From contig NZ_JAHXZR010000009.1 in NCBI RefSeq assembly GCF_019740315.1, positions 62,001 through 126,000 of the forward strand: DNA of 64,000 nucleotides, read 5' to 3'. Of the stretch, positions 18,330 to 27,074 are shown one piece after another. Each line of letters opens with the position of its first letter. Position 1 is the first letter of the stretch. The notes under the pieces are model-generated. The model saw only the letters and a program-made list of their open reading frames with translations. It did no database searches and was not told the DNA's origin. A program made the translations under genes and the position numbers. The DNA comes from Oceanobacter mangrovi (GTDB taxonomy: Bacteria; Pseudomonadota; Gammaproteobacteria; Pseudomonadales; Oceanobacteraceae).

Positions 18330-21300
18330 GACGCTGGTTAATGGTGATGTGGCTGCTGTTGGTTACGTCGACCGGATTGGCCCTGCCAACACCGGTGGCG
18401 TTATATCATCTTGATGAAAGCAGTTATTCAGGTGTCAGTAGCGAGGTTGTCGACAGCAGTGGCAACGGTCTGCACGGGCGTGCCTACAACACAGTGACGC
18501 TGGCGTCCAGCAGCCCTGCCGTTAGCGGTTATCCGGGCAGTTGCCGTTATGGCGAATTTAATGGCTCCGGCTATTTGCAGGTTGCGGATAATGCGTTGCT
18601 GGATTTTCGTACAGCCGTGTCTGTGGGTGCCTGGGTGAGGCTGGATCGTTATAACAGCGAATTGTCAGCAGTGGTTTCCAAGGATGAAAACTACGAATTT
18701 CATATTGATGCCAGTGGCCGGGTTTATTGGTGGTGGGTTGAGGAGGATGGCGATACTCGTTGGCTGTACAGCAACTCCACCATACCCCTGAATACCTGGA
18801 CTCATATAGCGGTGACTTATACCAGTGGCCGCCAGACCATTTATATCAATGGGACTGCCAATGCGGTTTCCTATTATTCGGACCCGCTAATGCGTAATTC
18901 AGATCCGCTACAGATTGGCGCGGATCAGAATATGTCAGGCCGTTATCTGGTTGGCGATATTGACGAAGTCGCTATTTTTAACCGCACCCTCAGTTCGTCA
19001 GAAGTCGCCGAACTGGTTGCTCAAACCCATGTCTGCTCCAGTGGCTCGAGTGGTGTTTGCAGTGATGCCTTTCCGGGAGGGATCAGCAGTCATAACAGCG
19101 GCAGCATCTATTTCGACTACAACGCCCAATTGCAGGGGAATGGCTCCACCAGTTTGTCTGCCGGGTCCGTCAGCCGCTATTCGTCTTCCTATCTGTATAC
19201 CTGCCAGACGGCGGACTGTGTATCGAGCGGGCAGTCGTCAGCAGCGCTTGAGCAGGCTGCCTTCGAGTATTCCAGCAGCACCACCAACTACTACGTGCTG
19301 TATCTGTTGAGCGCCAGTGTGGGGCCAACCCAAACGGATTACGGCAATATCACTCAATACGCCTTGTCGTCACTGACCTTTCGTAGCAGTTCAAATGGTT
19401 ACCATATTCGTTCCCTGTATCTGGACTATGACGCAACCCTGTATTTGCCTGCTGGTGATTACTGGATTGAAAGTCTGACACTGGGGACGTCTGCCAATAT
19501 TCTGGTGTCTGGCTCGGGGACTGTTCGCTTGCATGTATTGGGTAATATATCGATGGCAAGTTATTCCGGTATTAATGCGACCAGCCGCAACAATATGGGG
19601 GACGCCAGCCAAATGATTATTTACGGTTATGGCAATCTCACGACTGATACGTCGACCTATTTGTCTGGGCTGGTTTATACCGAAGGTAACGTCTCGCTGG
19701 GTTATCAGTCTGTTGTCAAAGGCGCTATCTCAGCCAATAACGTTACGGTTGGCAATGCTGCCACGGTGCTTTATGACGCTTCGGCGGTCGTCAATACCAG
19801 CTTTGGTGATCTGTGCTCCAACAGCAGCTGCACACTGGGCGGTTTTGATATCAGTCAGCCTGAGTATTCGCTGGCTTGCCCGGTGAGCCGGGCGGAAATC
19901 ACCATTCAGGCCATGTGTGATGATGGTGTCACCGCCAAGGATGATTATCTTGGGACCATCAGCCTGTCATCAACAGAAGCATCGGCATCACTGTTTTATG
20001 ACGCCGCATCAGCAGGAAATCAGATCAGTTCGGTGACCTTTGCTGCTGCGGACGCTGGGCTGAAAACCGTGTATCTGTATCACGAAAACGAAAACAGCGA
20101 TCTTCGGGTCATCGCCACGGATAGCAGCTCAGGTACCAGTAGTACCTCGTCGGAAGGCACGGACGTTCGTACCCAGGCGTTTTTAATGACCACCACGCCA
20201 GAGGATTTTGTCTGTGGTGCCGCCACCAGTCTCAGGCTGGTCGCTGTCGGTGAAGATCAGCACGGCAGCGAATGCCAGCAGCTGACCAACTTTGCCGGTA
20301 ATCGGGATTTGAAGGTCTGGTTCAATGCCAACCTGACGCAGCCTCCGCAAGCGGCTGTGACTGTCGTCAGCTCGACATCGCTGGTAGTTAATGGGACTGC
20401 GATCAGCGATCAGAGCAAACCGACAGCGAATAACCTGACGGTGAAATTTGATTCTGGTGAAGCTGACCTGACGCTTGCCTATGGCAACGCGGCTCAAATA
20501 GAAACGATTAACTTTGTTTTTGACCAGGCCGCTTATGCGTCATTGCCGTTGGTCGCCAGTACGTCTTCTTTTGTGGTCAGGCCAGATCATATTGATCTGG
20601 CGGTAAGTACTGCAAATTCCAGCTGCAGTACAGCCGATGCCAGCTGTTCACCGTTTGTTGCTGCCGGAGCAGAGTTTGATATGACTGCTACTGCCGTATG
20701 CAGCGATGGTTCAACGGCAACAGACTTCGTTGGTGCTGTCACGCTGGATTCCACGTTACAGGCTCCGGCTGGTGGTTCGGAGGCGAGCCTGGGAACAGCG
20801 TCTATCAACCTGACTGACGCTGACAACGGCAGTCTTGCGTTTACCCAAACCGTGAGTGAAGTCGGGGTGTTTTCACTGTCCGCTGATGCAGATTATTTCG
20901 ACAACCCGTTGACGACGTCTTATTTCAGCAACCTTGGACGTTTTTACCCAGCCAGTTTCAATCTCAGCCGGTTCTCGTTGCAGCAACAATGTGATGTTGG
21001 TGTCTCGGCGGGCTTTGTTTATATGGGCTATCCGGGAATCAGTCTGGATTACCAGCTGCAGGCCCTGAATGTAGCTGGCGCCGTCACAACCAATTACATC
21101 GGCAGTTTTGCCAAGGCTGGCCTGAATTGGCTGTCTGAAAATGCAGATGATGGCGTGGACCGGTCCAGCCGGCTGAGTGGAATGACGACTGACAGCTGGA
21201 GCGAGGGAGTCTTGTCAGGCAGTCAGCTGCTGGCATTTGATCGCCAGAAATCAGCGGCGGTTGTGACGGTTGATGGCCCTTATACAGCGCTGTCGATCGG

Positions 21301-21850
21301 TCTTGGGCTGAGTGACAACGACGGAAGTTTGACCAGCCTTGAGGGGATGGATATGAATCCGGCCACGACAGGCAGCTGCTCGGGTGGCAATTGTTCGGGG
21401 GTTAATCTGGGGGCTGTCGAAGCTCGTTTTGGGCGCCTTGAGCTGGAAAATGCGTTTGGACCAGAGGGAGAAAACCTGCAACAACAAGTCGGTGTTTATT
21501 ATTACAACAGCGCAAGCGGCCGTTGGCTGCTGAATACCGACGATAGCTGTAGCGGTCTGACGTTGGACAGCACGACTCTGGTGTCATCGAACTGGACTGG
21601 CAATCTCAATGCAGGAGAAACTGCCGTAAGTCTGGCGCAGGCCATCACGGCGGGTAAGGGCATTTTGCTGCATGCCGCACCGGGTGTGGGGAATGATGGC
21701 AGTGTCACCTACCGCTATGCGGCGTCAGCCTGGTTGCTGGAGGAAAACGATGAGGATGATGACTATGCTGATGATCCATCAGCTCTGATCCAGTTTGGCC
21801 AGTATCGTGGTAACGACCGGATTATCTATTGGCGGGATATTGTGCGTTAA
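18326..21850 (+). CDS. mshQ: MSHA tip adhesin-like protein MshQ
   Basis: Giant exported protein, 1174 aa, with signal peptide (residues 1-19). A LamG/concanavalin-like domain follows (about 25-225: YHLDESSYSG, AVSVGAWVRLDRY, IYINGTANAV, VGDIDEVAIFNRTLSSSE). Then come a Ser-rich beta region with a polymer-like deposition domain (about 240-500), Cys-paired Ig-like modules (ASLFYD, CSPFVAAGAEFDMTATAVC) and a C-terminal domain of DUF6701 type. It is the last gene of the pilin cluster and is coupled to mshP. By architecture it is the likely surface-binding subunit; the ligand is unknown. Confidence 0.88.
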   Translation: MRRWLMVMWLLLVTSTGLALPTPVALYHLDESSYSGVSSEVVDSSGNGLHGRAYNTVTLASSSPAVSGYPGSCRYGEFNGSGYLQVADNALLDFRTAVSVGAWVRLDRYNSELSAVVSKDENYEFHIDASGRVYWWWVEEDGDTRWLYSNSTIPLNTWTHIAVTYTSGRQTIYINGTANAVSYYSDPLMRNSDPLQIGADQNMSGRYLVGDIDEVAIFNRTLSSSEVAELVAQTHVCSSGSSGVCSDAFPGGISSHNSGSIYFDYNAQLQGNGSTSLSAGSVSRYSSSYLYTCQTADCVSSGQSSAALEQAAFEYSSSTTNYYVLYLLSASVGPTQTDYGNITQYALSSLTFRSSSNGYHIRSLYLDYDATLYLPAGDYWIESLTLGTSANILVSGSGTVRLHVLGNISMASYSGINATSRNNMGDASQMIIYGYGNLTTDTSTYLSGLVYTEGNVSLGYQSVVKGAISANNVTVGNAATVLYDASAVVNTSFGDLCSNSSCTLGGFDISQPEYSLACPVSRAEITIQAMCDDGVTAKDDYLGTISLSSTEASASLFYDAASAGNQISSVTFAAADAGLKTVYLYHENENSDLRVIATDSSSGTSSTSSEGTDVRTQAFLMTTTPEDFVCGAATSLRLVAVGEDQHGSECQQLTNFAGNRDLKVWFNANLTQPPQAAVTVVSSTSLVVNGTAISDQSKPTANNLTVKFDSGEADLTLAYGNAAQIETINFVFDQAAYASLPLVASTSSFVVRPDHIDLAVSTANSSCSTADASCSPFVAAGAEFDMTATAVCSDGSTATDFVGAVTLDSTLQAPAGGSEASLGTASINLTDADNGSLAFTQTVSEVGVFSLSADADYFDNPLTTSYFSNLGRFYPASFNLSRFSLQQQCDVGVSAGFVYMGYPGISLDYQLQALNVAGAVTTNYIGSFAKAGLNWLSENADDGVDRSSRLSGMTTDSWSEGVLSGSQLLAFDRQKSAAVVTVDGPYTALSIGLGLSDNDGSLTSLEGMDMNPATTGSCSGGNCSGVNLGAVEARFGRLELENAFGPEGENLQQQVGVYYYNSASGRWLLNTDDSCSGLTLDSTTLVSSNWTGNLNAGETAVSLAQAITAGKGILLHAAPGVGNDGSVTYRYAASAWLLEENDEDDDYADDPSALIQFGQYRGNDRIIYWRDIVR

Positions 21851-21866
21851 AGGTACGGCGCTAAAA

Positions 21867-21894
21867 CAACAACAGGGCCGTAGCCCTGTTGTTG
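21867..21894. terminator. Bidirectional terminator between mshQ and ntrC
   Basis: A perfect 12-bp stem (CAACAACAGGGC 21867-21878 with GCCCTGTTGTTG 21883-21894) closes on the loop CGTA. On the minus strand it is followed by TTTT, serving ntrBC. On the plus strand it ends mshQ without a good U-run. Confidence 0.8.
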
Positions 21895-21922
21895 ATTCAG
21901 TCTGTCTGCCTGGTCAGAGTAC

Positions 21923-23350
21923 TTACTCTTCCGCTTCACCATCATCGTCAGAACCGGCTTCCATCCCCAGCTCCTTGATCTTGCGGGTGAGGGTATTACG
22001 ACCCCAGCCGAGCAGGTTGGCGGCATCGCGACGGCGACCGGCAGTGTGCTTGAGCGCAGTCTCAATCATGATGCGCTCAAATATTGGCACGGCGGTATCT
22101 AACAGGTTGTTGGCACCGTGGCTCAGCTGCTGGTCGGCCCAGAAACGCAGGTTCTGTTCCCAGTTGCCGCTGGTTTGTGAGCTGCCGCCTTGTTCCAGCA
22201 GTTCTGGTGGCAAGTCGCTGATCAGCACTTCACGGCCAGAGGCCATCACGGTAATCCAGCGACAGGTGTTTTCCAGCTGACGCACGTTACCTGGCCAATC
22301 CAGCGTGCTGAGGAATTCTTCGGTTTCCGGCCGCAGGGTTTTGGCTTCGACCCCCAGCTCCTCTGCCGCCCGTTTGAGGAAGTGGCTCAGCAGCTTGGGA
22401 ATGTCTTCACGACGGTCGGCCAGCCGAGGGATATGAATACGGATGACGTTGAGGCGGTGGAACAAGTCTTCCCGGAAACGACCTTCCTTTACCAGTCCTT
22501 CAAGGTTCTGGTGGGTTGCGGCAATAATTCGTACGTTCACATTGATTGGCGTGGTGCCACCAACGCGGTAGAACTCGCCGTCAGCCAGCACCCGCAGCAA
22601 GCGGGTCTGGGTTTCGGACGGCATGTCACCGATTTCATCCAGGAACAGGGTACCGCCGTTGGCTTGTTCAAAACGGCCGCGGCGCATGCCACCGGCGCCG
22701 GTGAAAGAGCCTTTTTCGTGACCAAACAGTTCGGATTCAATCAGATCGCGTGGAATCGCTGCCATGTTGAGGGCGATGAAGGGTTCGGCGGAACGCGGGC
22801 TGTGCTTGTGCAGCGCATGGGCCACCAGTTCCTTACCGGTACCGGATTCACCATTGATCAGCACGGTAATATGGGATTGCGACAAACGGCCGATTGCACG
22901 GAAAACTTCCTGCATCGCCGGCGCTTCACCAATGATTTCCTGGCCTTCTTCTTCTTTCTCGACCACTGGTGCGGCCGCTGTTACTTCTTCGTAGTGGGCA
23001 ATCGCGCGCTGGATCAGCGAAACGGCTTCGTCGACGTCGAATGGCTTGGGCAGGTACTCGAAGGCACCACGACGATAGGACGACACCGCACTTTCGAGGT
23101 CGGAATGGGCGGTCATAATGATCACTGGCAGGTTCGGCCAGGATTCGTGCACCTGTTCCAGCAGCGTCAGACCATCCATACCTGGCATACGAATGTCGGT
23201 GATGATGGCGTCCGGGCGTTCCCGTTTTAGCTGATTGAGTGCCGGTTCAGCCTGTTCATAGACGCGGGTCTGGATGTTCGCTTGATCCAGCGTTTTTTCC
23301 AGTACCCAGCGGATAGATTTGTCGTCGTCGATGATCCAGACAGTACTCAT
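21923..23350 (-). CDS. ntrC: Nitrogen regulation response regulator NtrC
   Basis: Sigma-54-dependent activator of nitrogen-assimilation genes, 475 aa. The receiver domain has Asp54 in ITDIRMPGMDG. The AAA+ domain (about 140-375) has Walker A GESGTGKE, the sigma-54-contact loop GSFTGA (Ser replaces the usual Ala of GAFTGA) and Walker B TLFLDEIGDMP. A Fis-type helix-turn-helix (AGRRRDAANLLGWGRNTLTRKI) lies near the C terminus, followed by an acidic tail. The start overlaps the ntrB stop by 4 bases. Confidence 0.97.
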   Translation of the reverse strand: MSTVWIIDDDKSIRWVLEKTLDQANIQTRVYEQAEPALNQLKRERPDAIITDIRMPGMDGLTLLEQVHESWPNLPVIIMTAHSDLESAVSSYRRGAFEYLPKPFDVDEAVSLIQRAIAHYEEVTAAAPVVEKEEEGQEIIGEAPAMQEVFRAIGRLSQSHITVLINGESGTGKELVAHALHKHSPRSAEPFIALNMAAIPRDLIESELFGHEKGSFTGAGGMRRGRFEQANGGTLFLDEIGDMPSETQTRLLRVLADGEFYRVGGTTPINVNVRIIAATHQNLEGLVKEGRFREDLFHRLNVIRIHIPRLADRREDIPKLLSHFLKRAAEELGVEAKTLRPETEEFLSTLDWPGNVRQLENTCRWITVMASGREVLISDLPPELLEQGGSSQTSGNWEQNLRFWADQQLSHGANNLLDTAVPIFERIMIETALKHTAGRRRDAANLLGWGRNTLTRKIKELGMEAGSDDDGEAEE

Positions 23351-24429
23351 AGCGATTCCAGTGGTATGAAGATAGAGAACACGGTGCGATCAGGCGCACT
23401 GGTAAATTCGATAATGCCGTTCACCTGGTTGATCAGCGACTGGGCGATAGACAAACCCAGTCCGGTGCCTTCGGCCCGACCGCTGACCATGGGGTAAAAC
23501 AGGTTTTCCTGTAGCTCGGCCGGAATACCCGGGCCGTTGTCGATAATGTCGATCTGGGCGACCAGCCGGTGACGCTGATGGCCAATGGTAAATTGCCGCA
23601 CGCTGCGAGTTTTGATGACCAGGCTTGGCGGCTGTTGCTGACAGGGGTTTTCCAACATCGCTTGCATGGCATTGCGGCAGATGTTGAGGAAGGCCTGGAT
23701 CAGCTGGTTACGGTCGGCCTGGATTTCCGGGATTGAAGGGTCGTAATCGCGGGAAATATGAATCACCCCTTCGCTTTCGACTTCGATCAGCTGGCACACC
23801 CGTTCAGTCACTTCGTGAATATTAACCTGCTCGTTTTGTGGCAGGTTACGGGGGCCTAACAAGCGATCAACCAGGTCACGCAGGCGATCCGCTTCTTCAA
23901 TAATAATATTGGTATATTCCTTCAGCTCAGCGGTCGGCAGTTCGCGCTCCAGGAGCTGGGCAGAACCGCGAATACCGCCCAGCGGATTCTTGATTTCGTG
24001 TGCCAGTCCGCGCACCAGCGAGCGGGTGGTTTCCTGCTTCGCAATCAGCTGTTCTTCACGGCTGATGCGGGTCAGGCGATCACGGCCCTGCAGTTCGATC
24101 AACAGGGTCGGCATACGGGTTTCCGGATGGGCTACCGGGCTGACACTGTAATCCAGCGTGACCGTTTGCTGGTTGTGCAGGTGGATGATGGTCTCGCGCT
24201 TGGTGTAGGAATGGCCGGTAACCACCGCATCCCGCATGGCGATCACATCCTGTTCATCTTCAATTGCGAGGTCGTAGAAATGCGCCCCGAGGCCACGCTT
24301 GCCACTCACTTCCAACAAGGCTTCTGCGGCCGGATTCATGTACAAAATGATTAACTCAGCATCCAGCAAGAGAACACCGGTATTCAGGTGCTCCATCAAG
24401 CGTTGTGTGAGTAATGGACTGGCGCGCAT
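23347..24429 (-). CDS. ntrB: Nitrogen regulation sensor kinase NtrB
   Basis: Cytosolic PAS-domain histidine kinase that phosphorylates NtrC and is controlled by PII. The PAS domain lies at about residues 10-110 (MEHLNTGVLLLDAELIILYMNPAAE). The phospho-His is in GLAHEIKNPLGGIRGSAQLL, and the ATPase boxes follow (NLIQAFLNICRNAMQAM, DNGPGIP, GTGLGLSIAQ). I start at ATG 24429, giving 360 aa, because AGGGGGA precedes it and because it sits about 20 bases after the predicted sigma-54 transcription start. A longer frame extends upstream but would cross the promoter. It forms an operon with ntrC and is not next to glnA in this window. Confidence 0.95.
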   Translation of the reverse strand: MRASPLLTQRLMEHLNTGVLLLDAELIILYMNPAAEALLEVSGKRGLGAHFYDLAIEDEQDVIAMRDAVVTGHSYTKRETIIHLHNQQTVTLDYSVSPVAHPETRMPTLLIELQGRDRLTRISREEQLIAKQETTRSLVRGLAHEIKNPLGGIRGSAQLLERELPTAELKEYTNIIIEEADRLRDLVDRLLGPRNLPQNEQVNIHEVTERVCQLIEVESEGVIHISRDYDPSIPEIQADRNQLIQAFLNICRNAMQAMLENPCQQQPPSLVIKTRSVRQFTIGHQRHRLVAQIDIIDNGPGIPAELQENLFYPMVSGRAEGTGLGLSIAQSLINQVNGIIEFTSAPDRTVFSIFIPLESL

Positions 24430-24459
24430 AGTTTTTATTCCCCCTGTTAGCTGACAGAC

Positions 24460-24475
24460 AGCAAAAAGTGAGCCA
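24460..24475 (-). promoter_or_regulatory. Sigma-54 promoter of ntrBC
   Basis: On the minus strand the sequence reads TGGCTCACTTTTTGCT. It matches TGGCAC-N5-TTGC with the invariant GG and GC exactly 10 bases apart. Predicted transcription starts near 24449, 20 bases before the ntrB ATG. With the upstream NtrC site this predicts autoactivation by phosphorylated NtrC. Confidence 0.8.
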
Positions 24476-24557
24476 GAAGGCTTTTGTGCACAACAATGGC
24501 GCTTGCTGCGCATTATGTTGTGGCGAACATGTCTAACATAACGCAATCACACATAAA

Positions 24558-24582
24558 AAATGGCACCAATATGGTGCCATTT
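24558..24582 (-). promoter_or_regulatory. NtrC-binding palindrome that is also a terminator hairpin
   Basis: A perfect 10-bp inverted repeat with a 5-base loop. Its core at 24563-24577 reads GCAC-N7-GTGC, the NtrC operator consensus, about 120 bases upstream of the predicted sigma-54 start. Read on the minus strand the same hairpin is followed by a U-run and lies 38 bases after the DUF4124 stop, so it fits an intrinsic terminator for that gene too. A weaker half-match (GCAC-N7-GCGC) lies at 24488-24502. Confidence 0.75.
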
Positions 24583-24620
24583 AAATACATTTGATTTTTT
24601 TCGGTGCGAATTGGTGCTTG

Positions 24621-25235
24621 TCAGGGGCGCCGGTCAGTATTTTGACGTTGCGGATTCTGGATCGAAGTACGCTGGATATAAATGGTGACTGAAGGGCTGC
24701 GCATGATGATTTTGTTCGTGCCATCGCGCACCATGGCTTCCATCACGTGCTGGCCACGTACCAGCTTGTTGATGGGATAGGTGGTTTTTTTGCCACTTCC
24801 AATTTCGGCACCATCAACCAGCACACTGATGGTGTCATCAGGTCGTAATGCAGGAACAACGTCCACAACCAGTTCTAGATCTGCAGCCAGGCCTGGCGGT
24901 ACATTGGTTTGGTCGGCCGGGCTGAGGATCTGCAGGCTTTGGTAATAGCTCTGTTCTTTTACTGGCTCGGCAGGTTTGTCGGAACGGTCAGGGGATGGTG
25001 GTACAAAAGCCGGTACGGTTGGTACACCGTCGACTTCATGGACTTCGGCATCGGCACTGGCACGGTCACTGAAAATCATGTTGCCATCGGCATCACGGGT
25101 GACATAAACCTGGGTCGCGGCGACCGAGACCAGGCTCAGGAATGCGAGGCCGAGCAAGCTGGTGGCGCGTAGCAAGTGGGCTGCTCTGCTGCGGTGGCTG
25201 GACCGCCGTACAGACAAGCGGGGTCGTTTGATCAT
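24621..25235 (-). CDS. DUF4124 domain-containing envelope protein
   Basis: Exported protein of unknown function, 204 aa. I start at ATG 25235: it is followed by a basic stretch (KRPRLSVRRSSHRSR), a hydrophobic signal segment (LLGLAFLSLVSVAATQ) and the DUF4124 motif VYVTRDADGNMIFSDR. The longer frame upstream would run into dtd on the other strand. A Pro-rich linker is followed by a C-terminal Ig-like domain (DTISVLVDGAEIG, GQHVMEAMVRD). This family often sits next to ntrB/glnL; a functional link is not established. Confidence 0.82.
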   Translation of the reverse strand: MIKRPRLSVRRSSHRSRAAHLLRATSLLGLAFLSLVSVAATQVYVTRDADGNMIFSDRASADAEVHEVDGVPTVPAFVPPSPDRSDKPAEPVKEQSYYQSLQILSPADQTNVPPGLAADLELVVDVVPALRPDDTISVLVDGAEIGSGKKTTYPINKLVRGQHVMEAMVRDGTNKIIMRSPSVTIYIQRTSIQNPQRQNTDRRP

Positions 25236-25346
25236 GGCAATTCCCGTTAGTGTTGCGGCATATGTGACACTATAGTGGCACGTTTGTGCCGGCAAGTATG
25301 TGAACACGCCGGAATCCATAAAATTATAGTCGTTCGGGAAGCAGTT

Positions 25347-25781
25347 ATGATCGGGGTTATTCAGCGAGTCAGTCATGCCAGTGTGGTGGTCGAAGGAGAG
25401 ACCGTCGGGGCTATTGAACAGGGGATTTTGCTGCTGTTGGGCGTTCAACCCGAAGATGATGAGCAGGCCGCCGAACGCATGTTGCACAAGGTGCTGAACT
25501 ACCGCATCTTCGGCGATGAGGAAGGTCGTATGAATCGCAGTCTGCTGGATATTGGCGGTGAGTTGCTGGTGGTATCGCAATTTACTCTGGCGGCGGATAC
25601 CCGCAAAGGGCTTCGGCCAGGCTTTTCAACCGCGGCCAAACCTGATCTGGCCGAACGCCTGTACGACTATTTTTCAGCCGAAGCGGCGAAGCAAGTCACT
25701 GTCGCCAATGGCCGATTTGGTGCCGATATGAAAGTCTCGCTGCTGAATGACGGGCCGGTTACTTTTTTGGTGAATACATAA
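25347..25781 (+). CDS. dtd: D-aminoacyl-tRNA deacylase
   Basis: Dimeric enzyme that hydrolyses D-aminoacyl-tRNA and Gly-tRNA-Ala, a proofreading role. The start [13 protein letters not shown] is diagnostic. [21 protein letters not shown] holds the Ser-Gln-x-Thr active-site motif, and NDGPVTF near the end holds the cross-subunit Gly-Pro motif. At 144 aa it is full length. Confidence 0.97.
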   Translation: MIGVIQRVSHASVVVEGETVGAIEQGILLLLGVQPEDDEQAAERMLHKVLNYRIFGDEEGRMNRSLLDIGGELLVVSQFTLAADTRKGLRPGFSTAAKPDLAERLYDYFSAEAAKQVTVANGRFGADMKVSLLNDGPVTFLVNT

Positions 25782-26243
25782 AAGGTAATTGTTAGTCCCT
25801 GTACCACACTGCATTAACTCTGGTCTTGATCGTTTCGCATAGCTCAGTACTTGTGATGACTACCAGGAGTTAGATAGCGCTAGTCATATTTTATGATGCC
25901 ACTCTTGATGACGATATCTTACCTTTCTATGTTGGTTATCAGAATAAACGAACTGATCGCTGGTGGATGATTTATGCCCTGTGTTTGGCTGGAAAAAGCT
26001 GGCTGGCTTTGTGGCCCGAAGTGGTCCAGATATTTTTCGGACCATGGGATCTCCTGAGGACGGAATTATTCGATTGGGTGAAAAACAGGCATTTACTGTT
26101 TTTTATTTGTTTTGATTTTTTGGCTTTTATGTCTGATTAGATAGCTTTTTGAAACAACTGGTTTTGAGATGATACCTTTATTACTTTCTCGTAATTATGT
26201 TTCATTATTATTACGATTTAGAGACGATAGAGGCTTGGTTTTT
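25782..26243. other. AT-rich gap with a decayed or non-standard reading frame
   Basis: The base composition turns noticeably AT-rich compared with both sides. A frame without stops runs from 25874 to 26140 (88 codons, Trp- and Phe-rich), but its only ATG is at 25967 with no clear ribosome site. No operon partner or known motif was seen. It may be a remnant of a transferred gene belonging with the following kinase-like gene. Confidence 0.5.
25967..26140 (+). pseudogene. Possible gene remnant, 57 codons
   Basis: The frame begins MIYALCLAGKSW and continues with a Trp/Phe-rich sequence ending DFLAFMSD. The open frame extends 31 codons further upstream without a start codon, which fits a 5'-truncated gene. 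I could not assign a family. It is equally possible that this is chance open frame in AT-rich DNA. Confidence 0.25.
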
Positions 26244-26948
26244 ATGGTAATCACCACTGTTTCGTCGCCTGCATTTGAGATATCTCAACCGTTTTTCAGC
26301 TTTGCTAACCACTCTGGGACAGCGCGTAGAAAGATTCTCTGTGGGGGTGACCTGATACTCGATCACACTCCTTCTACTGTTATAAAACAAACGGATGGGG
26401 GAGGGATTCTTAAACTGATAAAAGCTAGGAGCTGGCATGAATATGCAAAAAGCCTGTGGGCTCGTAGTCGCCTGTTCAAAGAAGTTCGTGGTAATCAGCT
26501 GCTTGCAGGTTTGGGCTTGAAGGTGGCCGAAATCAGAGAGGTTGGTATCGCCTTATTGCCGACACCACGATACCGCTATCTTGGCTATTACATTATGGAA
26601 AACCTCGAATCCCGTGGCGCGGTTGAGATGTTGCAGTTGTTTGATAGTGGTATCTCCGAGGCCAAGCGAATTCAGTGGCTTGATCTGGTTATTGATGACC
26701 TGAGACGCATGCGGGATTCCGGGATCGTGTTTTCGGACTGCCATTTACGGAATGTGTTTGCGGATTTCGAGGCCTGCCAGGTTATCTGGATCGATACCGG
26801 TGTGACTCGTTACCACTGGCGCCGAAGCAAACGATTTGCCCGCAAGTTCAATCATTCCATTCGGCGAATGGCTGACTATCACGATAAGCATCTGCTGTTA
26901 TCTTCGGAAGAAAAACGGCGACTGCTGGCTTTACTACTGCCGGAGTAA
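26244..26948 (+). CDS. Lipopolysaccharide-kinase-like protein (Kdo/WaaP-type fold)
   Basis: Protein-kinase-fold protein, 234 aa from the chosen ATG; an upstream ATG at 26169 is possible but the extra part looks non-coding. Visible features are a basic KLIKARSW segment (ATP Lys region), KEVRGNQLLAGLGL (helix C Glu), DCHLRNVFAD (catalytic Asp and Asn) and WIDTG in place of the DFG-type metal motif. The pattern fits lipopolysaccharide core kinases (Kdo/heptose) or InaA-like proteins. The 5' half is AT-rich and the 3' half matches the neighbouring genome. It has no other LPS gene beside it. Confidence 0.6.
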   Translation: MVITTVSSPAFEISQPFFSFANHSGTARRKILCGGDLILDHTPSTVIKQTDGGGILKLIKARSWHEYAKSLWARSRLFKEVRGNQLLAGLGLKVAEIREVGIALLPTPRYRYLGYYIMENLESRGAVEMLQLFDSGISEAKRIQWLDLVIDDLRRMRDSGIVFSDCHLRNVFADFEACQVIWIDTGVTRYHWRRSKRFARKFNHSIRRMADYHDKHLLLSSEEKRRLLALLLPE

Positions 26949-27074
26949 CGGCGGACTCAGGCGTAGTCTGCGACTTTCGACCCCCGTTTGGCCATCGGAT
27001 CGCTGCTAACGTACTGCTGACGATCCGGTGCCTGGCGTCCTACCATCAGGGACAACAATAACAAAGGGGTCGGT

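Noticed and set aside
24429-24546. Longer N terminus for ntrB
   Set aside because: The extra 39 codons cross the sigma-54 promoter and have no PAS-like sequence; the ATG at 24429 has a strong ribosome site.
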